A stretch of 64,000 bases of DNA, from positions 592,314 through 656,313 of the forward strand of contig NZ_CANMAH010000001.1 in the NCBI RefSeq assembly GCF_947495825.1, written 5' to 3'. Positions within the stretch are counted from its first letter, which is position 1. Each line of letters opens with the position of its first letter. Under the pieces are notes generated by a model. The model was not told the origin of the DNA. It made no database searches and saw only the letters and a program-made list of their open reading frames with translations. The stretch comes from an uncultured Psychrobacter sp. (GTDB taxonomy: Bacteria; Pseudomonadota; Gammaproteobacteria; Pseudomonadales; Moraxellaceae). The position numbers were made by a program, and so were the translations under genes. This document shows positions 8,263-17,418 of the stretch, one piece after another.

Positions 8263-9675
8263 CTATCCTATCAAGATACCTACATTAAGCACAATAGTTA
8301 CTAGTACGATCAGCATTAAAATCAGTGGCCACATAAATTTGAACCAGCGTCCGTAGGACACACGACCAAGAACTAAGCCTCCCATTACGACCCCTGAGGT
8401 AGGAGTGATTAAGTTGGGTAATCCACATGCAGACTGAAACGCTGTGACTACCAAAGAGCGGTCAACGCCAGCGAAGTCAGATAAAGGAGCCATAATTGGC
8501 ATAGATAATACGGCCAAACCAGAAGAAGATGGCACTACTAAGGACATCAGCATCTCTATCCAGTAAACCCCGTTGATAAAAGCATATTCTGACACATCTT
8601 TGATGCTCACTTCAGCAGCGTGCAAGATAGTAGGTGTAATGTTACCTTGATCCATAATCACTACAATACCACGGGCAAGAGCAATGATTATTGCCACGCC
8701 GAGTAGATCGCGAGCACCATCTATAATAGTACCTGTCAGCTCTTCTTCATTCATACGAGCGATAAGGCCAATTAAAATAGTAGCGCCAAGAAACAATGCC
8801 CCCATTTCGGCCATCCACCAACCTACTATAGCCACGCCATAAATCAATACTATAAAAGTTAGACAAAAGATAAGTAGAATCAGCTTGCGCTGTCCTGTTA
8901 ATTGCGGAATTTCTTTTTCGGCTTGATCATGACCTAAAAAATGTTTTTCATTAGATTCTTTAAGGTCAGCGACTAAAGAAGCTGAAGGGTCACGTTTGAC
9001 TTTGGCTGCGTAGCGCATTACATAAGCGGTACATAATGCCCAGCCAGCAACTAAAATAATGATGCGCAGCCATATACCTTCGATAAAGTTTACCCCAGCA
9101 GCATCAGCAGCGATAACCGTAGAAAACGGATTAATGGTAGAACCAAGCACACCAATGCCAGCACCAACCATAACGATCGCAACGCCAGTTAGTGCATCGT
9201 AACCAGCAGCAATCATCACCGGAATCAAGACTGCATAAAATGCAAGGGTCTCCTCTGCCATGCCATAAGTAGTACCTCCAATAGCAAAGAGCCCCATCAG
9301 TATGGGAATTATCCATTTTTCTCGCCCTTTTAAACCGGCAATAGAGCGAGTAATACCAGCATCAAGAGCGCCACTTTTAGTAGTAACTGCAATGAAGGCA
9401 CCAATGATAAGTACAAATACCGCCACATCGACGGCTCTAGCCTCACCAGTCTCATTATCATAAAAACCATTAATAGGTGCCATCAAGACATCAATCGGAC
9501 CTTGCCGATTTGGCTCTATCAGATGATAAGTGCCTGCCACTGGTACATCACGACCAAGCTCTTCATTGAGCGCCATCTCATATTGACCAGCAGGAATAAT
9601 CCAAGTCAACCCAGCCATCAAGATGATAAGAGAGAACAAAATTGTATACGCGGTTGGAAACTTAAAACGGACCAT
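8263..9675 (-). CDS. YfcC-family membrane transporter (C4-dicarboxylate/basic amino acid carrier type)
   Basis: This is a 470-residue inner-membrane protein with about 12 hydrophobic segments, beginning FKFPTAYTILFSLIILMAGL. It has the family features WIIPAGQYE, MAEETLAFYAVLIPVMIAAGYD, GVLGSTINPFSTVIAADAAG and VPSSSGLAVLSMPIMAPLSD. YfcC/DcuC-like (ion transporter superfamily) proteins have been linked to dicarboxylate or basic amino acid transport. Because the gene sits 85 bases downstream of an opine dehydrogenase-type gene, with arginase and ornithine cyclodeaminase further upstream, an arginine, ornithine or opine substrate is the best guess here. The substrate is inferred from context only. 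Confidence 0.8.
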   Translation of the reverse strand: MVRFKFPTAYTILFSLIILMAGLTWIIPAGQYEMALNEELGRDVPVAGTYHLIEPNRQGPIDVLMAPINGFYDNETGEARAVDVAVFVLIIGAFIAVTTKSGALDAGITRSIAGLKGREKWIIPILMGLFAIGGTTYGMAEETLAFYAVLIPVMIAAGYDALTGVAIVMVGAGIGVLGSTINPFSTVIAADAAGVNFIEGIWLRIIILVAGWALCTAYVMRYAAKVKRDPSASLVADLKESNEKHFLGHDQAEKEIPQLTGQRKLILLIFCLTFIVLIYGVAIVGWWMAEMGALFLGATILIGLIARMNEEELTGTIIDGARDLLGVAIIIALARGIVVIMDQGNITPTILHAAEVSIKDVSEYAFINGVYWIEMLMSLVVPSSSGLAVLSMPIMAPLSDFAGVDRSLVVTAFQSACGLPNLITPTSGVVMGGLVLGRVSYGRWFKFMWPLILMLIVLVTIVLNVGILIG

Positions 9676-9760
9676 ATAATATCCTTATTTCTATGGTTGG
9701 GCCAAGGGCATCAGTATATTTGCAAGGTCAACACAAATAAAGATTCAATAAGCTGACAGC

Positions 9761-10870
9761 TTAAGAAACGTACGAAATTATTTGTTCAACAGTCATTCCT
9801 GACAAACCCATTTTTTCAAGTGTTCGACCTTCTTGAAAGTAGTCGGTCTGATTGTAGGCATTATCGATAGTTAGACAAGCATTCACCATCGGGGTAGGTA
9901 CCTGCGCTAGACGGCCAAATTCGTGACAAGGTACTAGTAAATATGGCGCATCTTCTGTGATGTAGCGGTGCTTTGAGCTATCAGGTGCCGAGGTGATTTT
10001 GCCATGAGTCTCTGATGAACGATTAAACTCGTAAACGCTTTTGGCGTCTGTACCATAAAGCGCATTCATAGCGTCAAGCTCAGGTGTCAACTCAATTCCT
10101 AATGCTTTGCCCACTGCCATACGCTCTTGTTCCATTACTGCTGCTGCACGAGCGGTAGCTGGAGAGGAGCAATCTTTATAATAGTTAAAGTCACCTTCAA
10201 AATTTTCTAGTAAACCCATATTCAAAGTAGTGAGCAGGGGATGACCACCGAAGTTAATATTTTCAAGACCAGCGGCAATAACATTACTCAATGAAGTCAA
10301 CGGGAGCGGTAGAACTTCCTGCAAGCGCTCTACAGTAGTGTCCGTTTTACTAGCAGGCATTACCGCTACAGGTAAAAATTCTTTTAGCCCCATAATTGCA
10401 ATTTGAGCAGGGCCTGTGATGCGACATGCCCAAGGACTAGAGATTGCATCAATAAACGTTGGATTCAGCGTGTCATAACCTTTGTCCAACATACGCTTTT
10501 TAAGCGTCAGTGAACCATAGTTGCCAGGCATTAAAACGATGATATGTTCATCGGTTAAATATGGCAGTATCTCATCAAACAATACATTTTGTGCAAATGA
10601 GGGTACGGGTAATAACAAAATATCTGCAAAAGCCACTGCTTCAGCCATATCTCGGCTAAGCGTATGAATAGGCTCAAAACCACTAAACGACATTGGTAGT
10701 TCAGCCAGTTCTGACACGGCCTCAATGCCACCTTTTTGCTCTATATCATCTAAAGGTTCATCAAAGCCCGGAGAGCCATATAAACATACATTACAACCAT
10801 GCAGTGATAAGTGATAGGCAGCGGTAAGACCAGCGTTACCTGCACCAATAACCGTGACATTCTTAGACAT
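9761..10870 (-). CDS. NAD/NADP octopine/nopaline (opine) dehydrogenase family protein
   Basis: The N-terminal Rossmann fold has VTVIGAGNAGLTAAYHLSLHG (residues 5-25), then LLPVPSFAQN and VLMPGNYGSL. The C-terminal helical domain carries the opine dehydrogenase hallmark around GGHPLLTTLNMGLLEN (a histidine used in catalysis in the family) and ALGIELTPELDAMNALYG. At 369 residues the length fits. Opine dehydrogenases oxidise or form secondary amine dicarboxylates such as octopine (from arginine and pyruvate). In a cluster with arginase and ornithine cyclodeaminase a catabolic role is plausible. The exact opine is unknown. Confidence 0.8.
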   Translation of the reverse strand: MSKNVTVIGAGNAGLTAAYHLSLHGCNVCLYGSPGFDEPLDDIEQKGGIEAVSELAELPMSFSGFEPIHTLSRDMAEAVAFADILLLPVPSFAQNVLFDEILPYLTDEHIIVLMPGNYGSLTLKKRMLDKGYDTLNPTFIDAISSPWACRITGPAQIAIMGLKEFLPVAVMPASKTDTTVERLQEVLPLPLTSLSNVIAAGLENINFGGHPLLTTLNMGLLENFEGDFNYYKDCSSPATARAAAVMEQERMAVGKALGIELTPELDAMNALYGTDAKSVYEFNRSSETHGKITSAPDSSKHRYITEDAPYLLVPCHEFGRLAQVPTPMVNACLTIDNAYNQTDYFQEGRTLEKMGLSGMTVEQIISYVS

Positions 10871-11081
10871 AATATGATCTCCAATAAGTAAAAATCGTAA
10901 GACTTTTGATAAATAGTTTATTTTGTGGTAGAGAATTTTATCTGGTAATAAAGCTATTGTTTAATATTATAAATTTGAATCCCTTAAGTATATCGGACTC
11001 AGATTTACTCGAGTTTGTATCATGATATTCTACTAGGTAATTTTATAGTCATTTTCAATTAAAATTTACAGTTTAGTATCA

Positions 11082-12485
11082 TTAAAAAATCATGTGAGCA
11101 CATAATGCAATAATAGGTAAAGAAATAATTGTTCTCAATAGAAAAATTATTAATAACTGAAAAAAGCTAACTGGGATCTTTGTTCCTAAAATTAATCCGC
11201 CTACTTCCGACATATAGATCAATTGAGAAACTGACAAGCAGGCTATGACAAATCGAGTTAATTCTGATTCTATTGAAGAACCAATAATAGCAGGTAAAAA
11301 CATATCTGCAAAACCTACCATAATTGTTTTTGACATTTCTTGTGCAGAAGGTATATTCAATAACTCTAAGAACGGAATAAAAGGCATACCTAAATAATCA
11401 AATACTGGTGTTTTTTCTGCAACAATTAGACCCATAGTTCCGATTGCCATAACGACAGGCAATATTCCGAGCCACATATCCAAAATATTTTTCAACCCAT
11501 CATTTAGGAAAGTAAAAAATCCTGGACTCTTATCTGCTTTTTGAACGGCTTTATATAAACTGTGGGTAAATAATGTTTCTCCTTCAGGAATAGTTTCATG
11601 ATCTCTATCATTATTTTCTATTACATACGTATTTTCAATTTTAGATAAAGGTAATAGTCTTGGTACTATTAAAGCACAAACAATCCCGCATAACGCAACC
11701 ACCCCAATCATATTGAGAAAGTAGCTTTCAAGTTGAACTTGAGAGATGACAACCAAACAAAATGTAATCGAAACTGCTGAAAAGCTGGTAGCAATAACTG
11801 CTGCTTCTTTTTTAGTATAAAACCCACCTTCCAATTGTTTATCCGTTAATAATACGCCAATAGTTCCGTCACCCAACCATGATGTCAAACAGTCTACAGA
11901 CGATCTACCTGGTAAACCAAATAGAGGTCTCATCACTTTACTTAATAAAACACCAAAAAATTCTAATAAGCCAAAATCAAGTAATAACGGTAGCAATAAC
12001 CCAGCTAAGAAAAACACTATAAAAAGTATTGGCATTAATTCATATAATATTAAACCTCCAATATTATCTGAATATATAAATTCATAACCGTACTTAAAAT
12101 AGGTCACTACAACAAAAAATGCACCAAGCATTCTAATAACAAGCCAAGGTGTTGTAACGTTCAGTAAATTATTCAAAAATGCATTATTTAAAATCAATGA
12201 AGGTTTCATGATTTTAGTGTATAAAGTACAACACAATGTAATTATAATGGAGGTTACAACCAATAATGGCAAAAGGTCATTCATATAACTTTGTATATAA
12301 TCCTTTAGCACAGAAATAGGAATTGTAAACCCTTCTGCATATGATACAAATTTACCATCTACATACGGAATTGGAAATACGAAGAGTATCAAACCTATTA
12401 TAGAGGGTATAAAGAATTTCAAAAACTGTCTGGTACTGATATTCCTAACATCTTGACTTGAAGTACTAGCTTTAATAATGTCCAT
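11082..12485 (-). CDS. YjiH-family membrane protein with nucleoside-recognition (Gate) domain
   Basis: This 467-residue polytopic membrane protein starts with a cytosolic stretch and then FLKFFIPSIIGLILFVFPI. The Gate-domain region includes VLLSKVMRPLFGLPGRSS followed by CLTSWLGDGTIGVLLTDKQL and GGFYTKKEAAVIATSFSAVS, typical of YjiH proteins. These are assumed to be transporters, but the substrate is not settled. The gene is visibly more AT-rich than yfcC, the opine dehydrogenase and ocd, and shares this with the next upstream gene, arginase (100 bases away), which suggests the pair arrived together. A role in arginine or ornithine uptake or export is inferred from the cluster. Confidence 0.78.
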   Translation of the reverse strand: MDIIKASTSSQDVRNISTRQFLKFFIPSIIGLILFVFPIPYVDGKFVSYAEGFTIPISVLKDYIQSYMNDLLPLLVVTSIIITLCCTLYTKIMKPSLILNNAFLNNLLNVTTPWLVIRMLGAFFVVVTYFKYGYEFIYSDNIGGLILYELMPILFIVFFLAGLLLPLLLDFGLLEFFGVLLSKVMRPLFGLPGRSSVDCLTSWLGDGTIGVLLTDKQLEGGFYTKKEAAVIATSFSAVSITFCLVVISQVQLESYFLNMIGVVALCGIVCALIVPRLLPLSKIENTYVIENNDRDHETIPEGETLFTHSLYKAVQKADKSPGFFTFLNDGLKNILDMWLGILPVVMAIGTMGLIVAEKTPVFDYLGMPFIPFLELLNIPSAQEMSKTIMVGFADMFLPAIIGSSIESELTRFVIACLSVSQLIYMSEVGGLILGTKIPVSFFQLLIIFLLRTIISLPIIALCAHMIF

Positions 12486-12585
12486 ATTATTTTCACTCGC
12501 AGTCCATTTTTTTAACTAACCTAAATAAATTTTTATAATAAATCTCTTTAGGTTAGGTTCTTTATCTCAATTTAAGTAATCCATA

Positions 12586-13545
12586 CTAGTAATTATTTAA
12601 AAGAGTGTGTGTTACTTTCTCTAAAATTTTGAATATTCTGGTTGAGTCATCTTTTGAATTATTGTACAAAGGATTGATTTCTGCCATTTCCCAACAGCAT
12701 ACTTTCTTATTCTTGATTAATTCTATGTTAAGTTGCATTGCTTGTTCATACGAAAGACCATTCATTGCAGGCGTACCTGTTCCTGGCACATATAAAGGAT
12801 CAACACTATCAACATCAAATGAAACATAAATGTGATCACAGTATTCCAACTTTTTGAAGATTTCTTCTACCGTGGAACTAATTCCTTTTTGAGTTATTTC
12901 AGCTACACTATATAAAGGAATTTTATGTCTTCTAATTAAATCCATCTCTTCTTCTTGATAGTCTCTAACGGCACAAAAAACCACATTTTCTGGCTTAATT
13001 GATGGCTTATCAGAAGCCATAAATTTTAATTTCTCCCAATACTCTTTTTCTTTTTCAGAGAGTTCATTACGCTTACATTCTAGATTGTCGATTGCACAAG
13101 CCATGGCCAAAGGCATTCCATGCATATTCCCCGAGCCACTGGTATAGGGTGAATGAATATCAGCATGTGCGTCTATATAAACCACACCGATTTCAGAATT
13201 AGGATGCGCCATTTTCAGACCATGCATCGTACCTGCACAACTAGAATGATCTCCAGCTAAAACAATTGGAAATTTATCATCATCTCTTATATCTTTTACT
13301 TTATGTGCTAACTTAGAGATAACCGGTTCAATAACATCAGCATATTTTGCATGCGAAAATTTTGATTCTCCTTCGTTATTACTATCATCCTTAATGCTTT
13401 CAAACTGTAGTTTTTCAAAATACTCTGCATTGAGTTCTTTTGATGAAGCTTTCAATGCATCAATACCTAGAGAGGCACCTTTTTTATATCCTGCAATATC
13501 TGAATAAACTTCTACTATTCTTATATTTTTCATCATATCAGTCAT
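12586..13545 (-). CDS. rocF: Arginase (ureohydrolase family)
   Basis: The 319-residue protein has the binuclear manganese ligands of ureohydrolases: GDHSSCAGTMHG, DAHADIHSP and SFDVDSVDP. The segment DIHSPYTSGSGNMHGMPLA, with its TS-SGN-HGMP pattern, is specific for arginase rather than agmatinase. The C-terminal part has GTGTPAMNGLSYEQA and CWEMAEINPLYN. It hydrolyses arginine to ornithine and urea in the cytoplasm, feeding ornithine cyclodeaminase. The codon use is AT-rich compared with ocd. The gene lies 100 bases upstream of the YjiH gene on the same strand. Confidence 0.88.
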   Translation of the reverse strand: MTDMMKNIRIVEVYSDIAGYKKGASLGIDALKASSKELNAEYFEKLQFESIKDDSNNEGESKFSHAKYADVIEPVISKLAHKVKDIRDDDKFPIVLAGDHSSCAGTMHGLKMAHPNSEIGVVYIDAHADIHSPYTSGSGNMHGMPLAMACAIDNLECKRNELSEKEKEYWEKLKFMASDKPSIKPENVVFCAVRDYQEEEMDLIRRHKIPLYSVAEITQKGISSTVEEIFKKLEYCDHIYVSFDVDSVDPLYVPGTGTPAMNGLSYEQAMQLNIELIKNKKVCCWEMAEINPLYNNSKDDSTRIFKILEKVTHTLLNNY

Positions 13546-13727
13546 TATTTTGTCTCTATAAAAAAATAATTTTTACATTATTTAAGTTTTAATTAAATTC
13601 ATCTTATTTCTATACTGGTACTCTTGAAAACTAGCAGATAGATTTAAAACAATAAACACAACTATTTAAAAGCCTTGCCAAATATAGTTAAACCCTTTAA
13701 AAAAATGATACTGGTTTTAAAACTTGA

Positions 13728-13760
13728 TACAAAATGATGAAATGCCCTCATCATTTTGTA
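13728..13760 (-). terminator. Perfect 13-bp hairpin downstream of ornithine cyclodeaminase
   Basis: TACAAAATGATGA (13728-13740) and TCATCATTTTGTA (13748-13760) form a perfect stem with a 7-base loop, 14 bases past the ocd stop. On the minus strand it is followed only by a weak T run, so it may be a leaky terminator or an mRNA 3'-protecting stem between ocd and the arginase/YjiH pair. Confidence 0.55.
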
Positions 13761-13774
13761 CTATGCATTGACAA

Positions 13775-14851
13775 TCAGGCAATGGCTATAGTCGGTGTGA
13801 CGCTATGATCTTTCACTACCGAGTAGAGATTTTTAGGATCAGCTTGCTGAGTTATCATGTCTAAAACCTCATACTCTCCTTGCTCTCTAATCAAGTCTCT
13901 TAAAAAGACTAAAGCTGTAAAGTCTTCTGATGCAAAGCCTACTCCATCAAATATCACAAGATCATCATCTGATTCTCGAGCGGACACTTCACCTTTAAGG
14001 ATGTGATGAAATTCAATGACTGGGAACTCAGGTGATAGTTGTTGAATCTCCCCCTCAATACGCGACTGCGGTTCAAACTCTACAATCACACGATCTGCTC
14101 GCATCAAGATATTGCCATCCAGTTCTGTCTTACCAGGACAGTCGCCGCCGATTGCATTGATGAAAATGCCTTTTTTCACGTTACCATCTCGCAAAATAGT
14201 GGCATTCTTTTTGTCTGCGGTACAAGTAGTGATGATATCTGCGCCCGCAACCGCGTCCTCAACTGTGCGACAAATAACGACGTTTAAACCTGAATCTGCA
14301 AGGTTGTCAGCCGTTTTCTGCGATGCCGTTGAGTCAACGTCATATAAACGAACTTCTGAAATCCCTACTACCGCTTTCATACCCAATGCTTGGAATTCAG
14401 ACTGCGCGCCGTTTCCTATTAATGCCAATGTCTTAGCGCCCTTTGGCGCGCAGCGCTTGGCTAGCATAGCGGATGTGGCAGCAGTACGTAATGCCGTGAG
14501 AATACACATTTCTGTAAGCAAAATAGGATAGCCTGTATCAACGTCAGACAAGATGCCCATAGCCGCCACAGTCTGTAGATCTCGTTTAGTATTGATTGGA
14601 TGACCATTTACATATTTACAAGCAAACATCTCTCCATCGCTTACTGGCATAAGTTCTATGACACCGTCTTTGGAGTGCGAGGCAAAGCGAGAAGATTTTT
14701 CAAATTGCTCCCAACGAAGAAAGTCTTGCTCTAAAGCATCTACTAGATCTGCAATACATTGTTCAACGCCATAATCGTGAATCATTTTAGCCATGGCTTG
14801 TACACTAACGAATGGAACTCCTTCCTTGGGCGGTAAGATAAACTTCGACAT
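13775..14851 (-). CDS. ocd: Ornithine cyclodeaminase
   Basis: This 358-residue enzyme of the ornithine cyclodeaminase/mu-crystallin family converts ornithine to proline and ammonia with NAD. It shows the substrate region FACKYVNGHPINTKRDLQTV, the catalytic-loop stretch MCILTALRTAATSAMLAK, the nucleotide-binding LALIGNGAQSEFQALG, and INAIGGDCPGKTEL, with the Asp typical of true ornithine cyclodeaminases. The start at 14851 has AGGAGCAAG upstream. It is divergent from an Lrp/AsnC regulator 163 bases away, which probably controls it in response to an amino acid. Confidence 0.9.
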   Translation of the reverse strand: MSKFILPPKEGVPFVSVQAMAKMIHDYGVEQCIADLVDALEQDFLRWEQFEKSSRFASHSKDGVIELMPVSDGEMFACKYVNGHPINTKRDLQTVAAMGILSDVDTGYPILLTEMCILTALRTAATSAMLAKRCAPKGAKTLALIGNGAQSEFQALGMKAVVGISEVRLYDVDSTASQKTADNLADSGLNVVICRTVEDAVAGADIITTCTADKKNATILRDGNVKKGIFINAIGGDCPGKTELDGNILMRADRVIVEFEPQSRIEGEIQQLSPEFPVIEFHHILKGEVSARESDDDLVIFDGVGFASEDFTALVFLRDLIREQGEYEVLDMITQQADPKNLYSVVKDHSVTPTIAIA

Positions 14852-14949
14852 ATCTTGCTCCTATACTATGTTCGTGGTTGATATGGAATATATTAGCAAG
14901 GCTACGTGTTAGTTAAAATGTAATAAAGTTGTAAATTTCTTATTATTTT

Positions 14950-14977
14950 TTGACATTTTGACAAGATGAATTATACT
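14950..14977 (+). promoter_or_regulatory. Probable sigma-70 promoter of the Lrp/AsnC gene
   Basis: A perfect -35 box TTGACA (14950-14955), a 16-base spacer and TATACT (14972-14977) lie 38 bases before the regulator start. The region between the divergent genes is AT-rich, as expected for Lrp-type binding and autoregulation. Confidence 0.6.
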
Positions 14978-15014
14978 TTTTGATAAATATTATTTTTAAT
15001 AGTGAAAAGAGCTT

Positions 15015-15446
15015 ATGAAACACTATATTTACGATACTTTAGATAGCGAGCTTATTTCAGAGTTGAGAAAAGATGGACGAGCGACGATCTCATACCTTGC
15101 CGAAACGCTAAAAGTGTCTCGAGCAACCATACAAAACCGTCTTGATCGTCTAATCTCAAGTGGTGCGATTCTCGGGTTTACCATTCGAATACATGAAGCT
15201 CTAGACCAAGGAACTATTAAAGCCATCATGCTGATCGAATTGTCCGGACAGTCGACTTCTCAGGTCATAAGAAAAATGCGGGGTATTCCAGAGTTGGTGA
15301 AGCTGCACACAACCAACGGGGCTTGGGATCTGGTTGCCGAAATACATACAACAACCTTGAGCGAGTTTGATGAGGTCTTGCGTAAAGTTCGGGAAGTGGA
15401 TGGCATTTTAAACAGTGAAACCAGTTTGCTGCTTTCGAGTTTGTAA
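15015..15446 (+). CDS. Lrp/AsnC family transcriptional regulator
   Basis: The 143-residue protein has an N-terminal winged helix-turn-helix (DSELISELRKDGRATISYLA and TLKVSRATIQNRLDRL, residues 7-45) and a C-terminal RAM/AsnC ligand-binding domain (residues about 65-140, with MRGIPELVKLHTTNGAWDLV). Such proteins form octamers and bind amino acids. It is divergent from ocd, and is therefore likely to control the arginine/ornithine catabolic genes, with ornithine, arginine or proline as possible effector. The start follows GAAAAGAGC. Confidence 0.88.
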   Translation: MKHYIYDTLDSELISELRKDGRATISYLAETLKVSRATIQNRLDRLISSGAILGFTIRIHEALDQGTIKAIMLIELSGQSTSQVIRKMRGIPELVKLHTTNGAWDLVAEIHTTTLSEFDEVLRKVREVDGILNSETSLLLSSL

Positions 15447-16089
15447 TATAACTATACCTAACTTTGAATAATGGCTTGAAAACGAAATACGCATAACGTA
15501 TTACTATACTCAGAGCATCATATAACTGCTTGCTCCAAGTTGTTAAACTTGTAGAAAGTAAATTGGGAGCTATTAATCACATAGCATGACAGTCAACTAC
15601 TCGTGCCTTCCCACTGGTTCGATAGAACCTCTTATATTAGACTATCTAGGATTGTGTTAATTAAAGCTTACTTAGTGACTCTTAATAAGAAAGAAATTGA
15701 TAAGGATCGTTAAAGCTGATCTGACTAAATTTACAAAAACCACAAAACTTACCAAAAAAATAAACCGCCCTACTTAGAGTCGAGGCGGTTCGATAAGATT
15801 ATATCTTAGGCTGTGTTAGTCATAAGCCATGGATATTTCCAGAGGCTAAATCACTAATAGCTCCTGTACCCCTACACCATTAGCTTAGCCTCTCTATAAT
15901 TGCCAGAGCAGCACTGCATGATGTTATTGAGTTACTAAAGCAATGGCGTAGCAAAGCGGGTGGTCAATACAATAAAAATACAAGTCATAGAATTACTTCA
16001 AGCCATTTTCAAACATCGTCTTTCAACGTCTGCAAGAAATGGATATGCCTCATAGAACACATACAATACACCTTAGCCTAGAACCAAGT
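15447..16089. other. Gene-poor stretch with decayed sequence and hairpins
   Basis: No intact gene is seen. The region holds a minus-strand terminator (15750-15790), a 9-base inverted repeat AGAGGCTAA (15841-15849) with TTAGCCTCT (15885-15893), and a short open stretch near 15908-16010 (ALHDVIELLKQWRSKAGG) that could be a remnant of a lost gene or mobile element. The remnant could not be identified. Confidence 0.4.
15750..15790 (-). terminator. Rho-independent terminator, minus strand
   Basis: AACCGCC (15763-15769) pairs with GGCGGTT (15784-15790), and on the minus strand the stem is followed by TTTATTTTTTT. It would end transcripts coming from the 16090-16776 gene, about 300 bases upstream. 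Confidence 0.7.
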
Positions 16090-16776
16090 CTATTCAGCGT
16101 CTTCTATGAGCTTATTTAGTGCATCTGCCATTTTATCATCGATAAGATTATCTTCAATATAATTGACCAATTGATGTATAGTGCTCAGATCCATCTCTCT
16201 GATACCCAAACTGGCCAGCTCTTCGTTGATAGACTCTAAGTTTACAACATCCTCTGGATTACCTAGTAAGTGCTCATCAAAACCAGCATTGACGAACCAA
16301 TATATTTTTTCTAATAACGTGTCTTTTTCGGTTAAAGTAGAGTACCCCTCGCCTTGGATAAATAAATTAAAGTGATAAGGTATCTCTACATCGTTGATAA
16401 AAAAAGTACGCATACAGTCTATCGTGTAGGCTTGGCTATCACTATTTTCATTGTCCTCATCCACTTCAATCTGCTCTTCTACTAAATTTCCTAATATCTG
16501 ATAATCACCTGTTTTTACCTTGTGATTATAGATGATAGTAGCGTCAGCTATGGCGTCAAAAATGACCGCGCTGATGTCTAAAGTATTGTCATCGATATCA
16601 TAAAAGGCTTTTAGCGCTGGTAAAAACTCGGTTAGCTCATCTTCAGGCACTGGCGTGAGAAACTGTTGCTCGTATATCTTTATCATGTCGTCAGGAGAAT
16701 AGGTATTGACGTTGTCTTCTTCGTTTCTGCCAGTAGGATTGAGCGGAATAAGGTTAAAGGGGTTATTATTGGTCAT
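16090..16776 (-). CDS. Hypothetical acidic protein
   Basis: This 228-residue protein is not recognised. It is strongly acidic, rich in Asp, Glu and Asn (for example EEQIEVDEDNENSD in the middle), has no signal peptide or membrane segment, and appears largely helical. The start MTNNNPFNLIPLNP is followed by a flexible Asn/Pro-rich stretch. It is a single-gene unit on the minus strand between the Lrp gene and the copper block, with a terminator downstream. It may be an orphan immunity-type or regulatory protein, but nothing in the sequence proves this. Confidence 0.65.
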   Translation of the reverse strand: MTNNNPFNLIPLNPTGRNEEDNVNTYSPDDMIKIYEQQFLTPVPEDELTEFLPALKAFYDIDDNTLDISAVIFDAIADATIIYNHKVKTGDYQILGNLVEEQIEVDEDNENSDSQAYTIDCMRTFFINDVEIPYHFNLFIQGEGYSTLTEKDTLLEKIYWFVNAGFDEHLLGNPEDVVNLESINEELASLGIREMDLSTIHQLVNYIEDNLIDDKMADALNKLIEDAE

Positions 16777-17095
16777 TTAGAACGGCCTTATTGTACGGGT
16801 TGTGGTATTGAATGTCTGTGGCTATAAGTTTTGGCTCATTTTAACTATTATAGCGCCATAGAATCCGTGACGGCTATTATCCCTTATTCAGCGGCTTTTA
16901 GATATACAGCCGAGTTTAGCCAGTAGGTACTTTATCGTACTGTCCACCTTTTATAGCCTTTGTATCGTCCATATGTTCCATACAACCACTCCTCAAAGAC
17001 CATGAGTAGAGATTTTGCGTCAATAACTCTGACTACTGATAGTCGCGGTTTCTACTCTTGCTTTACCTGTCTAACCACTTAGTTAAGCCTTAGAC
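16777..17095. other. Intergenic region with a structured inverted repeat
   Basis: There is no gene here. GAGTAGA (17004-17010) pairs with TCTACTC (17051-17057) and encloses a second hairpin, GACTA-CTGA-TAGTC (17031-17044). It may be a terminator for the copper genes read from the right, or a small repeat element. The remainder shows nothing distinct. Confidence 0.45.
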
Positions 17096-17272
17096 TCAGT
17101 CTGGTTTACGCAGATATTTGAGCAAGGCTAGAATGGCTAATATCAGTACAGCAAAAACCAATACCGTAAACAATAAAGAGACTATCGGTCGTCCCCATCC
17201 CATACCATGCATTGATCCATTCATCATGCCGTGCATAACGACATCAGGCATACCATGCATCATAATTACCAT
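17096..17272 (-). CDS. Small Met/His-rich membrane protein of the copper cluster
   Basis: This 58-residue frame has a good AAGGAG ribosome-binding site just upstream of the ATG at 17272. The N-terminal half is rich in Met and His (MVIMMHGMPDVVMHGMMNGS), a copper-binding composition. Then comes one transmembrane helix (about residues 31-50, IVSLLFTVLVFAVLILAILA) and a basic end (LKYLRKPD). It lies downstream of the DUF305 gene on the same strand at the end of a copper-resistance block, so a small periplasm-facing copper-binding membrane protein is inferred. Confidence 0.6.
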   Translation of the reverse strand: MVIMMHGMPDVVMHGMMNGSMHGMGWGRPIVSLLFTVLVFAVLILAILALLKYLRKPD

Positions 17273-17418
17273 TATAAGGACTCCTTATTTTTTATTTCCT
17301 TAGTAATAGTAATGATATAACAATAGCGAGTGAACGTATACCTTTCAATAAGCTATTTACTTGATGACATCTAAAACATAATGCTCAAAACTTGTAATGG
17401 TATATGCCTACTATTTGA

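Noticed and set aside
15841..16010. Insertion sequence remnant
   Set aside because: There is an inverted repeat and a short open stretch, but no transposase motif or target duplication could be recognised, so it is only noted as decayed sequence.
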